A program made the translations under genes and the position numbers. Below the pieces are notes generated by a model. The model was not told the DNA's origin and searched no databases. It saw nothing but the letters and a program-made list of their open reading frames with translations. A DNA stretch of 64,000 nt from Paracoccus mutanolyticus (GTDB lineage Bacteria > Pseudomonadota > Alphaproteobacteria > Rhodobacterales > Rhodobacteraceae): assembly GCF_003285265.1 (NCBI RefSeq), contig NZ_CP030239.1, positions 310,001 through 374,000 of the forward strand, written 5' to 3'. Shown here piece after piece: positions 18,213 to 26,192 of this stretch (its first letter is position 1; each line of letters opens with the position of its first letter).

Positions 18213-19053
18213 TTAAGCTATTGCCTGTGCCTGCTGATCGGTTTCGATGCTGTTGAAGTAGACCACGGCGGGCGGCTGCCCGCCATGGGCGGTGTGTGGC
18301 CTCCGATGGTTATAGAAGGTGATCCAGTGGTTGATTGCGGCCTTGGCCTGCGATCCTGTTTCCCAGGCGTGCAGGTAGACGCATTCATACTTCAGTGATC
18401 GCCACAGACGCTCGATAAAGACGTTGTCGATGCAGCGCCCCTTGCCGTCCATCGAGATCCGAGTGCCAATGCGCTTGAGCCGGTCGATCCAGCCGAATGA
18501 TGTGAACTGGCTGCCCTGATCCGTGTTCAGATCTCGGGCGGCCCGTATTTGGCCAGCGCCTCCTTCAGGGCCTCGACGCAAAAGCTCGCGTCCATGGAGT
18601 TCGACAGCCGCCAGCTGAGCACCTTGCGGCTGTGCCAGTCCATGATCGCCACCAGATACAGCAAGCCGCGCCGCATCGGCAGGTAGATAATGTCGGCGCA
18701 CCAGACCTGACCGGGGCGGTCCACGCGCAGCCCGCCCGAGCCAGGTAGGAATAGGTCTTGTGGCCCTTTCTCGGCTTGCTGGTGTTGGGTTTCTGGTAGA
18801 TCGGCATCAAGCGCATGAGCCGCATCAGCCGCCGGATTCGCTTCTGGTTCACACCGTGACCCTCGTTCTGCAGATGCCAGGTCATCTCGCCGGGTCGAAG
18901 GGGGTCAGGAAATTGTCCTCGGTCGATCAACTGCATCAGAGCCAGGTTCACCTCCGTCTCACCCAATGGCTCGTGGCAGAACGACGAGCGCGAGATCGAC
19001 AGAAGACGGCACTGCGCCCCGATCGACAGCGCAGGATGGTCCCGCTCGATCAT
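18213..19053 (-). pseudogene. IS3-family transposase OrfB (rve integrase domain), two frameshifts
   Basis: N-terminal HTH_21-like segment (MIERDHPALSIGAQCRLLSI), then the DDE catalytic domain: first Asp in VWCADIIYLPMRRG, second in NTDQGSQFTSFGW, Glu in DNVFIERLWRSLKYE. The frame is lost near 18735 and again near 18533; one base added at each restores a full OrfB of about 280 residues. All three catalytic residues are present, so the copy may be intact apart from sequencing errors. Confidence 0.8.
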
Positions 19054-19059
19054 CCCGCC

Positions 19060-19353
19060 TCATTTTCCGGTCCACGGCTTGAGCTTTCGTGACAAAAAAT
19101 CGTTGGCGATGGTCAGCTCTCCAATCTTGGCATGCAACGACCGGACCGTTTCTTCGTCCACCTCCGCGGGCTTTCGGCTGCCCCGCTCGAAGATGTCCGC
19201 CGCACCGCCGAGCAATGCCTTCTTCCACTGATGGATCATTGTCGGATGCACGCCGTATTCGGCCGCCAACTCCGACACTGTGCGCTCGCCCTTCAAAGCC
19301 TCAAGCGCCACGCGCGCCTTGAAGCCAGCGTCATGGTTCCTGCGTTTCCGCAT
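19060..19353 (-). CDS. IS3-family transposase OrfA (HTH_Tnp_1)
   Basis: A 97-residue helix-turn-helix protein (RNHDAGFKARVALEALKGE, VHPTMIHQWKKALL) with a C-terminal leucine-zipper-like segment, binding the IS ends. ATG 19353 follows GGAGATCAGA and is preferred over an upstream in-frame Met. OrfB normally follows by a programmed -1 shift; here the two frames are the same with a stop between, so another base may be missing. Confidence 0.85.
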   Translation of the reverse strand: MRKRRNHDAGFKARVALEALKGERTVSELAAEYGVHPTMIHQWKKALLGGAADIFERGSRKPAEVDEETVRSLHAKIGELTIANDFLSRKLKPWTGK

Positions 19354-19408
19354 TCTGATCTCCTCGTCCTTGGAGCCCAGCAAACGTCAGATCGTAGCTT
19401 CCGTCACT

Positions 19409-19533
19409 GTCCGATTCCGCTGGGCCCGGCGCCGCAGTTGCGCGCGCTGCCATGAGCGGAGAGAAAAAGGCGAAGGATGGTACCGCCTCCCCGGCTCGAA
19501 CGGGGGACCTCTAGATCCACAATCTAGCGCTCT
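19409..19533. repeat. 125-bp direct repeat, right copy
   Basis: Same sequence as 16945-17069. Here it begins directly at the IS3 right end with a 47-base orphan piece of the DUF2125 3' end and runs into the intact tRNA-His. This copy therefore carries the true chromosomal 5' side of the tRNA. Confidence 0.9.
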
Positions 19534-19554
19534 AACCAACTGAGCTAAGGCGGC
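19478..19554 (-). tRNA. tRNA-His (anticodon GUG)
   Basis: A 77-base cloverleaf with encoded CCA. Acceptor GCCGCCT pairs with AGGCGGT (first pair G-U), D stem GCTC/GAGC, anticodon stem CTAGA/TCTAG with loop TTGTGGA, T stem CCCCG/CGGGG with loop TTCGAGC, then A73-CCA. There is no G at -1 (the base is T), and A73 replaces C73: the atypical histidine identity set known for alphaproteobacteria. It is the only complete tRNA seen in the window. Confidence 0.95.
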
Positions 19555-19597
19555 ACTGGCGGGGGTATTAGCGCCACAGGTCCGGGGGCGCAAGCCC

Positions 19598-19773
19598 TGT
19601 CTGAGAATTAGTCCGTGGACGCGACTTGGTGTTGCTGCGGGCGGGGTAAAAGTCGTCCACCTATTCCCTTTCTGCGGCGGCAGGGAGGGCGTGAGGATTT
19701 ACAGCGTGGACCTATATCTGAGAGTTCGCCAGGCTTGCGCGGAAGGCATGAGCCAGCGGGAAGCGGCGCGGGG
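19598..19773 (+). mobile_element. IS21-family left end with truncated istA
   Basis: Starts with TGT, as IS21-family ends do. A GTG at 19691 after GGGAGGG begins VRIYSVDLYLRVRQACAEGM then SQREAAR, the typical N-terminus of IstA. After about 27 codons it breaks off at 19773 into an unrelated permease fragment. The rest of istA, istB and the right end are absent. Confidence 0.75.
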
Positions 19774-19789
19774 TTCATCGCTCAGCGAG

Positions 19790-20045
19790 GACGATGCCTC
19801 CCATTGCTGATAGGGCACAGCCTGAATCGCGCCGCGCCAGATCTCTGCCAAGTAGGCCGAGACATAGATCGCGAGCGAGGCCGAGGCAGCCAGCAGCGGC
19901 GGAATTTCCAGCCCCATCAGCGTCAGCCCGTAATAGGGCATGAACAGGATCATCAGCACCGGGATCGACTGGATAACCAGGACATAGCTGCCGGCGATAG
20001 TGCGCAGCATCCCGGACCAAACGATCATCGCCAAGGCCGCGATGA
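19790..20045 (-). pseudogene. Fragment of a polar amino-acid ABC transporter permease (GlnP/HisM type)
   Basis: Contains IQSIPVLMILFMPYYGLTLM and YLAEIWRGAIQAVPYQQWEA, the core of a BPD_transp_1 permease with the EAA-loop start. The N-terminal helix and everything after the EAA motif are missing: one side ends at the IS21 breakpoint, the other merges with an SPW-like membrane protein. Non-functional relic. Confidence 0.75.
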
Positions 20046-20350
20046 CATGCAGCACGGCAAGCCAGACGGGATAGCCGACCTCTGTCATCCATGGGCCGGC
20101 GCCGAGCCAGAGGCCGGCGTGCAGCAGCAGCCGGTCAGCCGGTTCGTGACCCGACCACAACAACCATGCGCATGCGACGATCGGTGACGCCAGTCAGCAT
20201 AATGTTCCAGAAGGCCGCGGTCGGCAACGCCATCGTCATCGGCAGCGGAGCCAGCAGGAGGCCAGCCACAATGACACCCGCGGCACCGATACGGTAGCCG
20301 ACATGTTCACGATTCGCGATCCAGTCACCGCTCAGGGTTCTTCTGATCAT
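20020..20350 (-). pseudogene. Broken SPW-repeat-like small membrane protein
   Basis: From ATG 20350 (MIRRTLSGDWIANREHVGYR) the frame gives a hydrophobic hairpin ending AAFWNIMLTGV, then shifts near 20165; the next frame has GLWLGAGPWMTEVGYPVWLA followed by a hydrophobic helix. The paired helices with G-L-W-L...P-W resemble the SPW repeat. The C-terminus fuses with the ABC permease relic. Family assignment is tentative. Confidence 0.4.
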
Positions 20351-20363
20351 CGGGTGAATTTCA

Positions 20364-20786
20364 TTACGCCGCCAGCGGCATCTCCGGGGCGTCCGAGCTG
20401 TCATGCAGTTCAGGTCGGGCCGGCCGGGACGCGGCACGAGCGTTTCCGACCATGCCGGGCGGCATGTGAACCTGATACGCGATCCCCAGCCGGCGTGCAT
20501 GATGGATCGCAGATTCGACGCTGGGGAAGGACAACTCGACCTGAGATGCGGTGTCGTCGCCAGACGTCCATCCCATCAGCGGGTCGATCCAGGGTGCGCG
20601 CCGCCGCTCAATTCGCAGACGCCACGCCTTGGCCCGGGCGCGCCCCGATGTCATGGCCGATCGTGCGGGCTTCCAGATATGGGCCACTGCATCGGACGGC
20701 AACGCCGAGGCCCATGCCGCCTCGCCCGTCCCCGACATTCCCAAACCTGGGGCAGCGGAAAAAGTATCTGCGTTCAAAAGCTGCAT
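20364..20786 (-). CDS. Complex I NDUFS4-like (ETC complex I subunit region) protein
   Basis: A 140-residue protein from ATG 20786, which GGAGGAAAAG precedes perfectly. Residues about 35-110 match the NDUFS4-type accessory-subunit domain: IWKPARSAMTSGRARAKAWR, DPLMGWTSGDDTASQVELSF, and AIHHARRLGIAYQVH. The flanking ends are low-complexity and unlike the normal chromosomal subunit, so this is probably a second, accessory copy. It lies 64 bp downstream of an Hsp20 gene on the same strand. Confidence 0.75.
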   Translation of the reverse strand: MQLLNADTFSAAPGLGMSGTGEAAWASALPSDAVAHIWKPARSAMTSGRARAKAWRLRIERRRAPWIDPLMGWTSGDDTASQVELSFPSVESAIHHARRLGIAYQVHMPPGMVGNARAASRPARPELHDSSDAPEMPLAA

Positions 20787-20850
20787 CTTTTCCTCCATTG
20801 CGTACAACAGGGGAAGCGGCGGGCCGGGCTGTGCCGGCCCTCCAGTGTTT

Positions 20851-21402
20851 TCAGGTTTTCAGGGGAATGCGTTTCACCTGCGCCTGAGCGGCCTCAGTCT
20901 TGGGCAGGGTGACGGTCAGCACACCGTTGTGGAAACCGGCCTCGACCGCCGCCTCGTCAATGCCCGAAGGCAGTGGAATGCGCCTCTCGAACCGTCCGTA
21001 GACGCGCTCCGAGAACTGCCGCTCGCGATCCTCGGTAGTGCTGGACTTTTCGCCCCGCAGGGTCAGCAGCCCGTCCTCAAGCAGGACCTCGACATCCTTC
21101 TCTTCAAGGCCCGGCAGCTCCGCCGACACGCGGATCGCGCCATACGTCTCAGAGATCTCGACGCTGGGCCAGGTCGCGCCGGTCCACCCGGTCCCCAAAC
21201 CCGCCCCAATACCAGAAAAGGCCGGCAAGCGGGTGTCGAAAGAGCGGAAGAAGTCGTCGAAGAGACGGTTCATCTCGCGGTGAAACGTCACGAAAGGGTC
21301 GCGGGGCTCCTCGCGCCACTGGGCCGGTGGCGGAGCGTCCCGATCACGCCACCATGGCAGATTGCGCGTCCAGCTTTGCGGGATCAGATCCTTTACGCTC
21401 AT
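20851..21402 (-). CDS. Small heat-shock protein Hsp20 (first copy)
   Basis: A 183-residue ATP-independent holdase. The N-terminal arm is Trp/Arg-rich (NLPWWRDRDAPPP) with FHREMNRLFDDFFRSF; the alpha-crystallin domain follows (about 78-175: VSAELPGLEEKDVEVLLEDG, RRIPLPSGIDEAAVEAGFHN, GVLTVTLPK), and the tail has VKRIPLKT. The start follows GTAGGAGGTAAAG, a strong site. It belongs to the class of larger Hsp20s often found as a tandem pair with an IbpA-like copy, as here. Confidence 0.92.
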   Translation of the reverse strand: MSVKDLIPQSWTRNLPWWRDRDAPPPAQWREEPRDPFVTFHREMNRLFDDFFRSFDTRLPAFSGIGAGLGTGWTGATWPSVEISETYGAIRVSAELPGLEEKDVEVLLEDGLLTLRGEKSSTTEDRERQFSERVYGRFERRIPLPSGIDEAAVEAGFHNGVLTVTLPKTEAAQAQVKRIPLKT

Positions 21403-21496
21403 CTTTACCTCCTACATTCCTGAAGTGATCGCTGCGACCTGCGCATCGGGATTACCGATGCGCAGGAGCTTTGCGGATTAGCTCAGGGCTGGCCGA

Positions 21497-21994
21497 TCAG
21501 GCGGCAACCGGCTCGGGCTGCTTTTCCGAGGCCTGGGTCGTCGTCAGGCGCGGGGTATCGACCCCGGCCTTGGACGCTTGCGCGATCTCGATGCGGCGGG
21601 GTTTCTTCTCTTCCGGAATTTCGCGCTTCAGCGACACCTCCAGAAGACCATCCACCAGCGAGGCACCCTCCACCCGCACATAGTCGGCCAACTCGAACCG
21701 GCGCTCGAAGCTGTCGGCGGGGATGCCGCGATGCAGGTATTGGGCATTCTCGTCCCCTTCCTTGCGGCCGGTGACGATCAGCACATTGCCATTCTGCGTC
21801 AGGGTCAGATCGCTCTCGCGGAAGCCGGCGACCGCCATGGTGATGCGGTAGCTGTCTTCATCGACACGCGCGATGTCATAGGGGGGCCAGCTGTCGGTCC
21901 CGTCCCTGCGGGACGCCGCCTCAAGCGCGGCCAGGATCCGGTCGAAGCCAACGCTCGACCGGAAAAGCGGCGTAAAGTCAAACGTGGTTCTCAT
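21497..21994 (-). CDS. Small heat-shock protein Hsp20 (IbpA-like)
   Basis: A 165-residue IbpA-type sHsp: MRTTFDFTPLFRSSVGFDRI, then SWPPYDIARVDEDSYRITMA and GVDTPRLTTTQASEKQPEPV in the tail. The start at 21994 follows GGAGGATGTGGCT; the upstream in-frame Met is poorly placed. CTTGAAA (22109-22115, minus strand) upstream resembles a heat-shock sigma-32 -35 element, but the -10 is poor. It reads toward the other Hsp20 with about 95 bp between. Confidence 0.92.
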   Translation of the reverse strand: MRTTFDFTPLFRSSVGFDRILAALEAASRRDGTDSWPPYDIARVDEDSYRITMAVAGFRESDLTLTQNGNVLIVTGRKEGDENAQYLHRGIPADSFERRFELADYVRVEGASLVDGLLEVSLKREIPEEKKPRRIEIAQASKAGVDTPRLTTTQASEKQPEPVAA

Positions 21995-22208
21995 AGCCAC
22001 ATCCTCCATTGAGCAATATGGGTACAAGCACATGATATTGCCGGTTTATCCGGCCCAGGCACCCATCAGGGCCACCTGCGAAAATGCATTTAGAGACCGC
22101 CGTACGGGTTTCAAGGGGCTCGTTGCAAAATCTTGAAGCAGCGGCGCGGCGCGGCGCGGCAAGGATTGAAGAATGAAAGGCTTTCGGTCCAGCCCCAGGT
22201 CGACCCGA

Positions 22209-23249
22209 TCAGCAGATCCGGGGCAGTTGTTCGCCCAGCAACATATCCACGACGCGCTGGCTGCCGAAGACCGTGCGCATCCTGACCTGACCCGGGTGAT
22301 CGGAGACGGCGCGCCCGATGATCCTGGCGCCCTGCCCTTCCGGGCAGGACCGCATCGCGGCCAGAGCCCGTTGCGCCTCGGCTTCCGGGACGAAGGCCAC
22401 CAGGGTGCCTTCATTCGCGAGATAGAGCGGATCGAGGCCAAGGATTTCGCACATGCCACAGACCTCGGGGCGCAGCGGCAGTGCCGCTTCGTCGATCTCG
22501 ACCCCGACACCCGCCGCAATCGCCATTTCGTTCAGGGCCGATGCGAGCCCGCCTCTCGTCGCATCGCGCGCGGCCCGCGTCCCCGGCGCAGCGGCGATCA
22601 CGGCCGCCATGAGATGCCCGAGGCCCTGACAATCCGACTGCAGATCCGTTGACAGCGCGAGATCCCCGCGGGCGGCCAGGATTGCCGCGCCATGGTCGCC
22701 CAGCACACCGTTGACCAGCGCCACGTCGCCCGGCCGGATATGCCGCGCCGCCAGATCGCAATCGCCTGCGATCACCCCCACCCCGGAGGTGGTGATGAAG
22801 ATCCCGTCCGCCTGCCCACGCCCGACGACCTTGGTATCTCCGGTGACGATGCCGACCCCCGCCTTTTTCGCCTCATGCGCCATGCTCGCCACGATCCGGC
22901 GCAGCGTGGCGATTTCGAACCCTTCCTCGATGATGAAGGCCGCCGAGAGCCAGAGCGGCCGCGCGCCCCCGACAGCAAGATCGTTGACCGTGCCGCAAAC
23001 CGCGAGCTTGCCAATGTCCCCTCCGGGGAATTCCGCCGGCGTGACCACGAAACTGTCCGAGGTAAAGGCCAGCCGCGCGCCGGGCGTGCGCAAGGCCCCG
23101 TCCATCAGCCGGGCCTGATCCTCGCCCGAGCCGGGCCCGAATGCGGGCAGGAATACGGCCTCGATCAGGTCGCGCATCGCCTTGCCGCCGCCTCCGTGGG
23201 ACAGCGTGACATGGGTATCGCGCAGGACGACGGGATGCGGGGCGTTCAT
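22209..23249 (-). CDS. hypE: Hydrogenase maturation factor HypE
   Basis: Dehydrates the HypF-made thiocarbamate on its own C-terminal cysteine to thiocyanate, supplying the CN ligands of the NiFe site. 346 residues; AIRS/PurM-type ATP-binding fold with LSHGGGGKAMRDLIE and FTSDSFVVTPAEFPGG. The essential C-terminus PRIC is present, so the protein is complete. It overlaps hypD by four bases and is last in the hup/hyp locus. Confidence 0.97.
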   Translation of the reverse strand: MNAPHPVVLRDTHVTLSHGGGGKAMRDLIEAVFLPAFGPGSGEDQARLMDGALRTPGARLAFTSDSFVVTPAEFPGGDIGKLAVCGTVNDLAVGGARPLWLSAAFIIEEGFEIATLRRIVASMAHEAKKAGVGIVTGDTKVVGRGQADGIFITTSGVGVIAGDCDLAARHIRPGDVALVNGVLGDHGAAILAARGDLALSTDLQSDCQGLGHLMAAVIAAAPGTRAARDATRGGLASALNEMAIAAGVGVEIDEAALPLRPEVCGMCEILGLDPLYLANEGTLVAFVPEAEAQRALAAMRSCPEGQGARIIGRAVSDHPGQVRMRTVFGSQRVVDMLLGEQLPRIC

Positions 23250-24421
23250 GGCTGCCCCCGGCCGGGCTGGCTGGCGGCAACCGGATCACAAACCGATCCG
23301 CGGGCCCCGCCATATTGCCAATAGGCTGCGCAGGCGCCTTCGGAACTGACCATCAATGCGCCCAGCGGCGTCTCGGGCGTGCATCCCGTGCCGAATTGCG
23401 GGCAGGTCGTGGGCTTCATCCGCCCCGTCATGACCGCCCCACAGGCACAGCCCTCGGGCTCGGGCAGAACCTGCCGGACGGCGCCATAGCCGATGCCGAA
23501 CTTCGCCTCGGCGTCATAGGCGCGATAGGCCTCGCGGATTCGCAGGCCCGAGGCATCGATCTCGCCCAGACCACGCCATTCGAAGCTGGGGCGACGCTCG
23601 TAGACATCGACAATGGCCGCAAGACTGACCGGATTGCCGTGTTCGGGCACGACGCGGGCATATTGGTTCTCGACCTCGGCCCGCTGTGTGGCGATCTGAT
23701 CAAGCACCATCAACACCGATTGCAAGAGGTCGGTGGGCTCGAATCCCGCGACGACGATCGGCTTGTGATAGTCTTGGGGAATGAAGTCATAGGGATGGAT
23801 CCCGACCACCATGGAAACATGGCCCGGCCCGATGAACCCGTCCAGCACCATATGCGGATCATCCAGCAGCACCCGGATCGGTTCGGGCACCGTGATGTGA
23901 TTGCAAAACACGCTGAAATTCGCCAGCCCCTCACGTGCGGCCTGTTGAATGGCCAGCGCCGTCGAAGGGGTGGTGGTCTCGAACCCCAGCCCGAAGAACA
24001 CGACCTCACGCGCCGGATTGGCCCGCGCCAGCGCCAGAGCGTCGAGCGGACTATAGACCATCCGCACGTCGGCCCCGGCGGCGCGGGCCTGCAAAAGCGA
24101 CATGTCCCGGCCGGGCACCCGCATCGCATCGCCGAACGTCGTGAAGATCACGCCGGGCCGGCGGGCGATCTGAATGGCCTCATCCACCCGAGAGCGAGGC
24201 AACACGCAGACCGGACAGCCGGGGCCGTGGATGAACTCGATCCCCGGATGGACCAGCCGGTCCAGCCCGTACCGGAAGATCGAATGGGTATGGCCACCGC
24301 AGATCTCCATGACGTGGATCGGCTGTTCGCCTGTTGCCCCCAATTCGTCGCAGCGCCGCGCAATCGCGGCCAGCAGCGCGCGCGCGGCCTTCGGGTCGCG
24401 GAACTCGCTGGCATATTTCAT
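23246..24421 (-). CDS. hypD: Hydrogenase maturation factor HypD
   Basis: Fe-S scaffold that assembles the Fe(CN)2CO unit with HypC. 391 residues. Conserved cysteine motifs are all seen: MEICGGHTHSI, HGPGCPVCV, FGLGFETTTPSTA, GCACGAVMTG and CPQFGTGCTP near the C-terminal [4Fe-4S] cluster. Four-base overlaps with hypC and hypE show tight translational coupling. Confidence 0.97.
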   Translation of the reverse strand: MKYASEFRDPKAARALLAAIARRCDELGATGEQPIHVMEICGGHTHSIFRYGLDRLVHPGIEFIHGPGCPVCVLPRSRVDEAIQIARRPGVIFTTFGDAMRVPGRDMSLLQARAAGADVRMVYSPLDALALARANPAREVVFFGLGFETTTPSTALAIQQAAREGLANFSVFCNHITVPEPIRVLLDDPHMVLDGFIGPGHVSMVVGIHPYDFIPQDYHKPIVVAGFEPTDLLQSVLMVLDQIATQRAEVENQYARVVPEHGNPVSLAAIVDVYERRPSFEWRGLGEIDASGLRIREAYRAYDAEAKFGIGYGAVRQVLPEPEGCACGAVMTGRMKPTTCPQFGTGCTPETPLGALMVSSEGACAAYWQYGGARGSVCDPVAASQPGRGQP

Positions 24422-24702
24422 CGCGCAAGCTCCCGGTCAGCCTCGGCCATCTGCTCGAGCGCCTCCTGCGCCTCGCCCAGGTCGTGCAACGCGGCCAGGG
24501 TGCGGGCAGCCTCATCGGCGTCTATGCGGCTCATGGCGAATCCGACATGGATCAGCACCCACTCCCCGATCAGCAGGTTCAAGGGGCCGTCGGCCACGCA
24601 GGCGACATTGACCTCGCGCCGCACACCGGACACCTCGGCCATGGCCATCAGCCGAGCCTCGTCCGTAATGGCGGTGATCTGCCCCGGTATACCCAGACAC
24701 AT
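24418..24702 (-). CDS. hypC: Hydrogenase maturation chaperone HypC
   Basis: 94 residues beginning MCLGIPGQITAI; Cys2, exposed after Met removal, holds the iron with HypD and docks on the large-subunit precursor. The frame is open upstream, but MCLGIPG must be N-terminal. It starts 4 bases after the hupR stop. A paralogue, HupF, lies at 30370. Confidence 0.96.
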   Translation of the reverse strand: MCLGIPGQITAITDEARLMAMAEVSGVRREVNVACVADGPLNLLIGEWVLIHVGFAMSRIDADEAARTLAALHDLGEAQEALEQMAEADRELAR

Positions 24703-24706
24703 GGCC

Positions 24707-26188
24707 TTATTCCTCTTCCTCGTCTTGCGACAACCGATCGGATGGATCGGTGATCCCGTAGCGGTCCAGCTTGGCGCGCAGCCCGACACGGCTTAGCCCC
24801 AACTCGGCAGCGGCGCGGCTCTTGTTCCAGCGATGCCGGGTCAGCGTCTCGCGCAGGATACGCATCTCGATCAGTTCCACCCGGTCCTTGAGCGTGCCGT
24901 CCCCGGTCAGCACCGCCTGCGCCGAGCGATCTGCCCCGGTCTCGGAAGGCGGCCCCTGGAGGATCGCCCGCGAAATCAGATCTGCCCCGAGGACGCTGTC
25001 CTGCGCGAAGATCAGCATGCGGGTGATCTCGTTCGACAATTCGGCGATGTTGCCGGGCCAGTCGTAGTTTTCCAGAAACTCCAGCGCGGCCACGTCAAAG
25101 CCATGCACCAGCTTGCCGTGCCGGGCCGCCAGATCGATCAGGATATGCTGCGCCAGAAGCGCCACATCCCCCCGTCTCTGGCGCAGGGGCGGCAAGGTCA
25201 GTTCGGCCACCGCAAGCGCATAGTAAAGATCGGGGCGAAAGCGGCCCTCGGCCACCAGGGCGGCCGGGTCGCAGCCCGCCCCCGCCATCAGCCGCAGATT
25301 GCTGGTCACGACTTCCTGCCCGCCGACAGGAGTAAAGGCCCCCTGCCGCAAGACCCGCAGCAGCACCAGCTGCATCGCCGGCGACAGGGTTTCGACACCG
25401 GCAAGATACAGCGTGCCCCGATCCGCTTTCTGAAACAGCCCGATCCGGCTGGTGCCCCCGGGCACAACGCCCCGCTTGGCCCCCAAAAGCTCGATGGCGA
25501 TCAGCTCCTCGGGCATGCCGGCAAGGTTCAGCGACAGGAACGGCCGGTCCGAGCGCAAGGACGCCATATGCATGGCTCGCGCCAGTTGCGCCTTGCCGGT
25601 GGCGGGTTCCCCGGTCAGCAGGACCGGCACGTCGAAGGCGGCGAACTGCCGAGCCGCCGTCACGACTGCGTTCATCGGCGACTGCGGACTGCGCAAGACG
25701 CTTTCGAACCCCATGCCGTCGATCAGCGCGCGCCGTCTCTTGGCCAGCCGGCTTTCCGCCGTCGAGGTCAGATGCCGCATTTCCAGCGCCATCCGTTCAT
25801 TGTCCCGGGCCAACTGAAACAGCCTCGCCGCGTTGCGGACACAGACCAGCAGATGATCGGGATGCCAGGGCTTCTGCACGAACTGATGCACGCCCGCATC
25901 GTTGATTGCAGCCGCCATCGCTTCGGGATCCGTATAGCCGGTGATCAGCAGGCGCACCGTTTCGGGCCAGCGCTCGCGCACCTGCGCCAGAAACTCCACC
26001 CCCGTCTGCCCCGGCATTCGCTGGTCGCAGATCACGACCTGAACCCATTCATCGGCCATGATCGCCGCGCCTGTGCGGGTATCCGACGCGGTCAGGATGT
26101 CGAACTCATCCTCCAGCGCCATCCGCATCGAGGCCAGCGAATGCGGCTCGTCGTCGATCAATAGGACAGAGGGGCGGCTCTCGCGCAT
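24707..26188 (-). CDS. hupR: Hydrogenase response regulator HupR (NtrC-like with degenerate AAA+ domain)
   Basis: 493 residues: receiver (about 8-120; DDE, phospho-Asp in [10 protein letters not shown], Lys in FVQKPW), AAA+ domain (about 165-390) and Fis-type HTH ([20 protein letters not shown]). Walker A is altered (GEPATGKA), the sigma-54-contacting GAFTGA loop is replaced by RGVVPGG, and the Walker B acidic pair is replaced (LYLAGVETL). In R. capsulatus HupR activates hupSL with sigma-70 polymerase and is active unphosphorylated; HupT phosphorylation turns it off. The lost motifs fit a regulator that no longer remodels sigma-54 complexes. Placed between hypB and hypC. Confidence 0.95.
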   Translation of the reverse strand: MRESRPSVLLIDDEPHSLASMRMALEDEFDILTASDTRTGAAIMADEWVQVVICDQRMPGQTGVEFLAQVRERWPETVRLLITGYTDPEAMAAAINDAGVHQFVQKPWHPDHLLVCVRNAARLFQLARDNERMALEMRHLTSTAESRLAKRRRALIDGMGFESVLRSPQSPMNAVVTAARQFAAFDVPVLLTGEPATGKAQLARAMHMASLRSDRPFLSLNLAGMPEELIAIELLGAKRGVVPGGTSRIGLFQKADRGTLYLAGVETLSPAMQLVLLRVLRQGAFTPVGGQEVVTSNLRLMAGAGCDPAALVAEGRFRPDLYYALAVAELTLPPLRQRRGDVALLAQHILIDLAARHGKLVHGFDVAALEFLENYDWPGNIAELSNEITRMLIFAQDSVLGADLISRAILQGPPSETGADRSAQAVLTGDGTLKDRVELIEMRILRETLTRHRWNKSRAAAELGLSRVGLRAKLDRYGITDPSDRLSQDEEEE

Positions 26189-26192
26189 CGTT

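Larger units (their letters stand above)
18195..19412 (-). mobile_element. IS3-family insertion sequence
   Basis: Contains orfA and orfB of an IS3-family transposase on the minus strand. TGGACAG at 18195 and its near-inverse CTGTCCG at 19407 mark probable ends; the inner ends are only weakly similar. No matching 3-bp target duplication is seen (left flank GGT, right flank ATT), suggesting that adjacent DNA was lost or rearranged after insertion. The right end abuts the right copy of the 125-bp repeat. Confidence 0.75.

Noticed and set aside
18595-18760. Possible integrase in the IS3 region
   Set aside because: The catalytic Asp, Asp and Glu belong to an IS3 OrfB transposase, not a tyrosine recombinase.
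22130-22170. GCGGCGCGGC repeats upstream of the IbpA-like gene as a CRISPR or regulatory repeat
   Set aside because: Only a short run of GGCGC units without spacers; simple low-complexity sequence.
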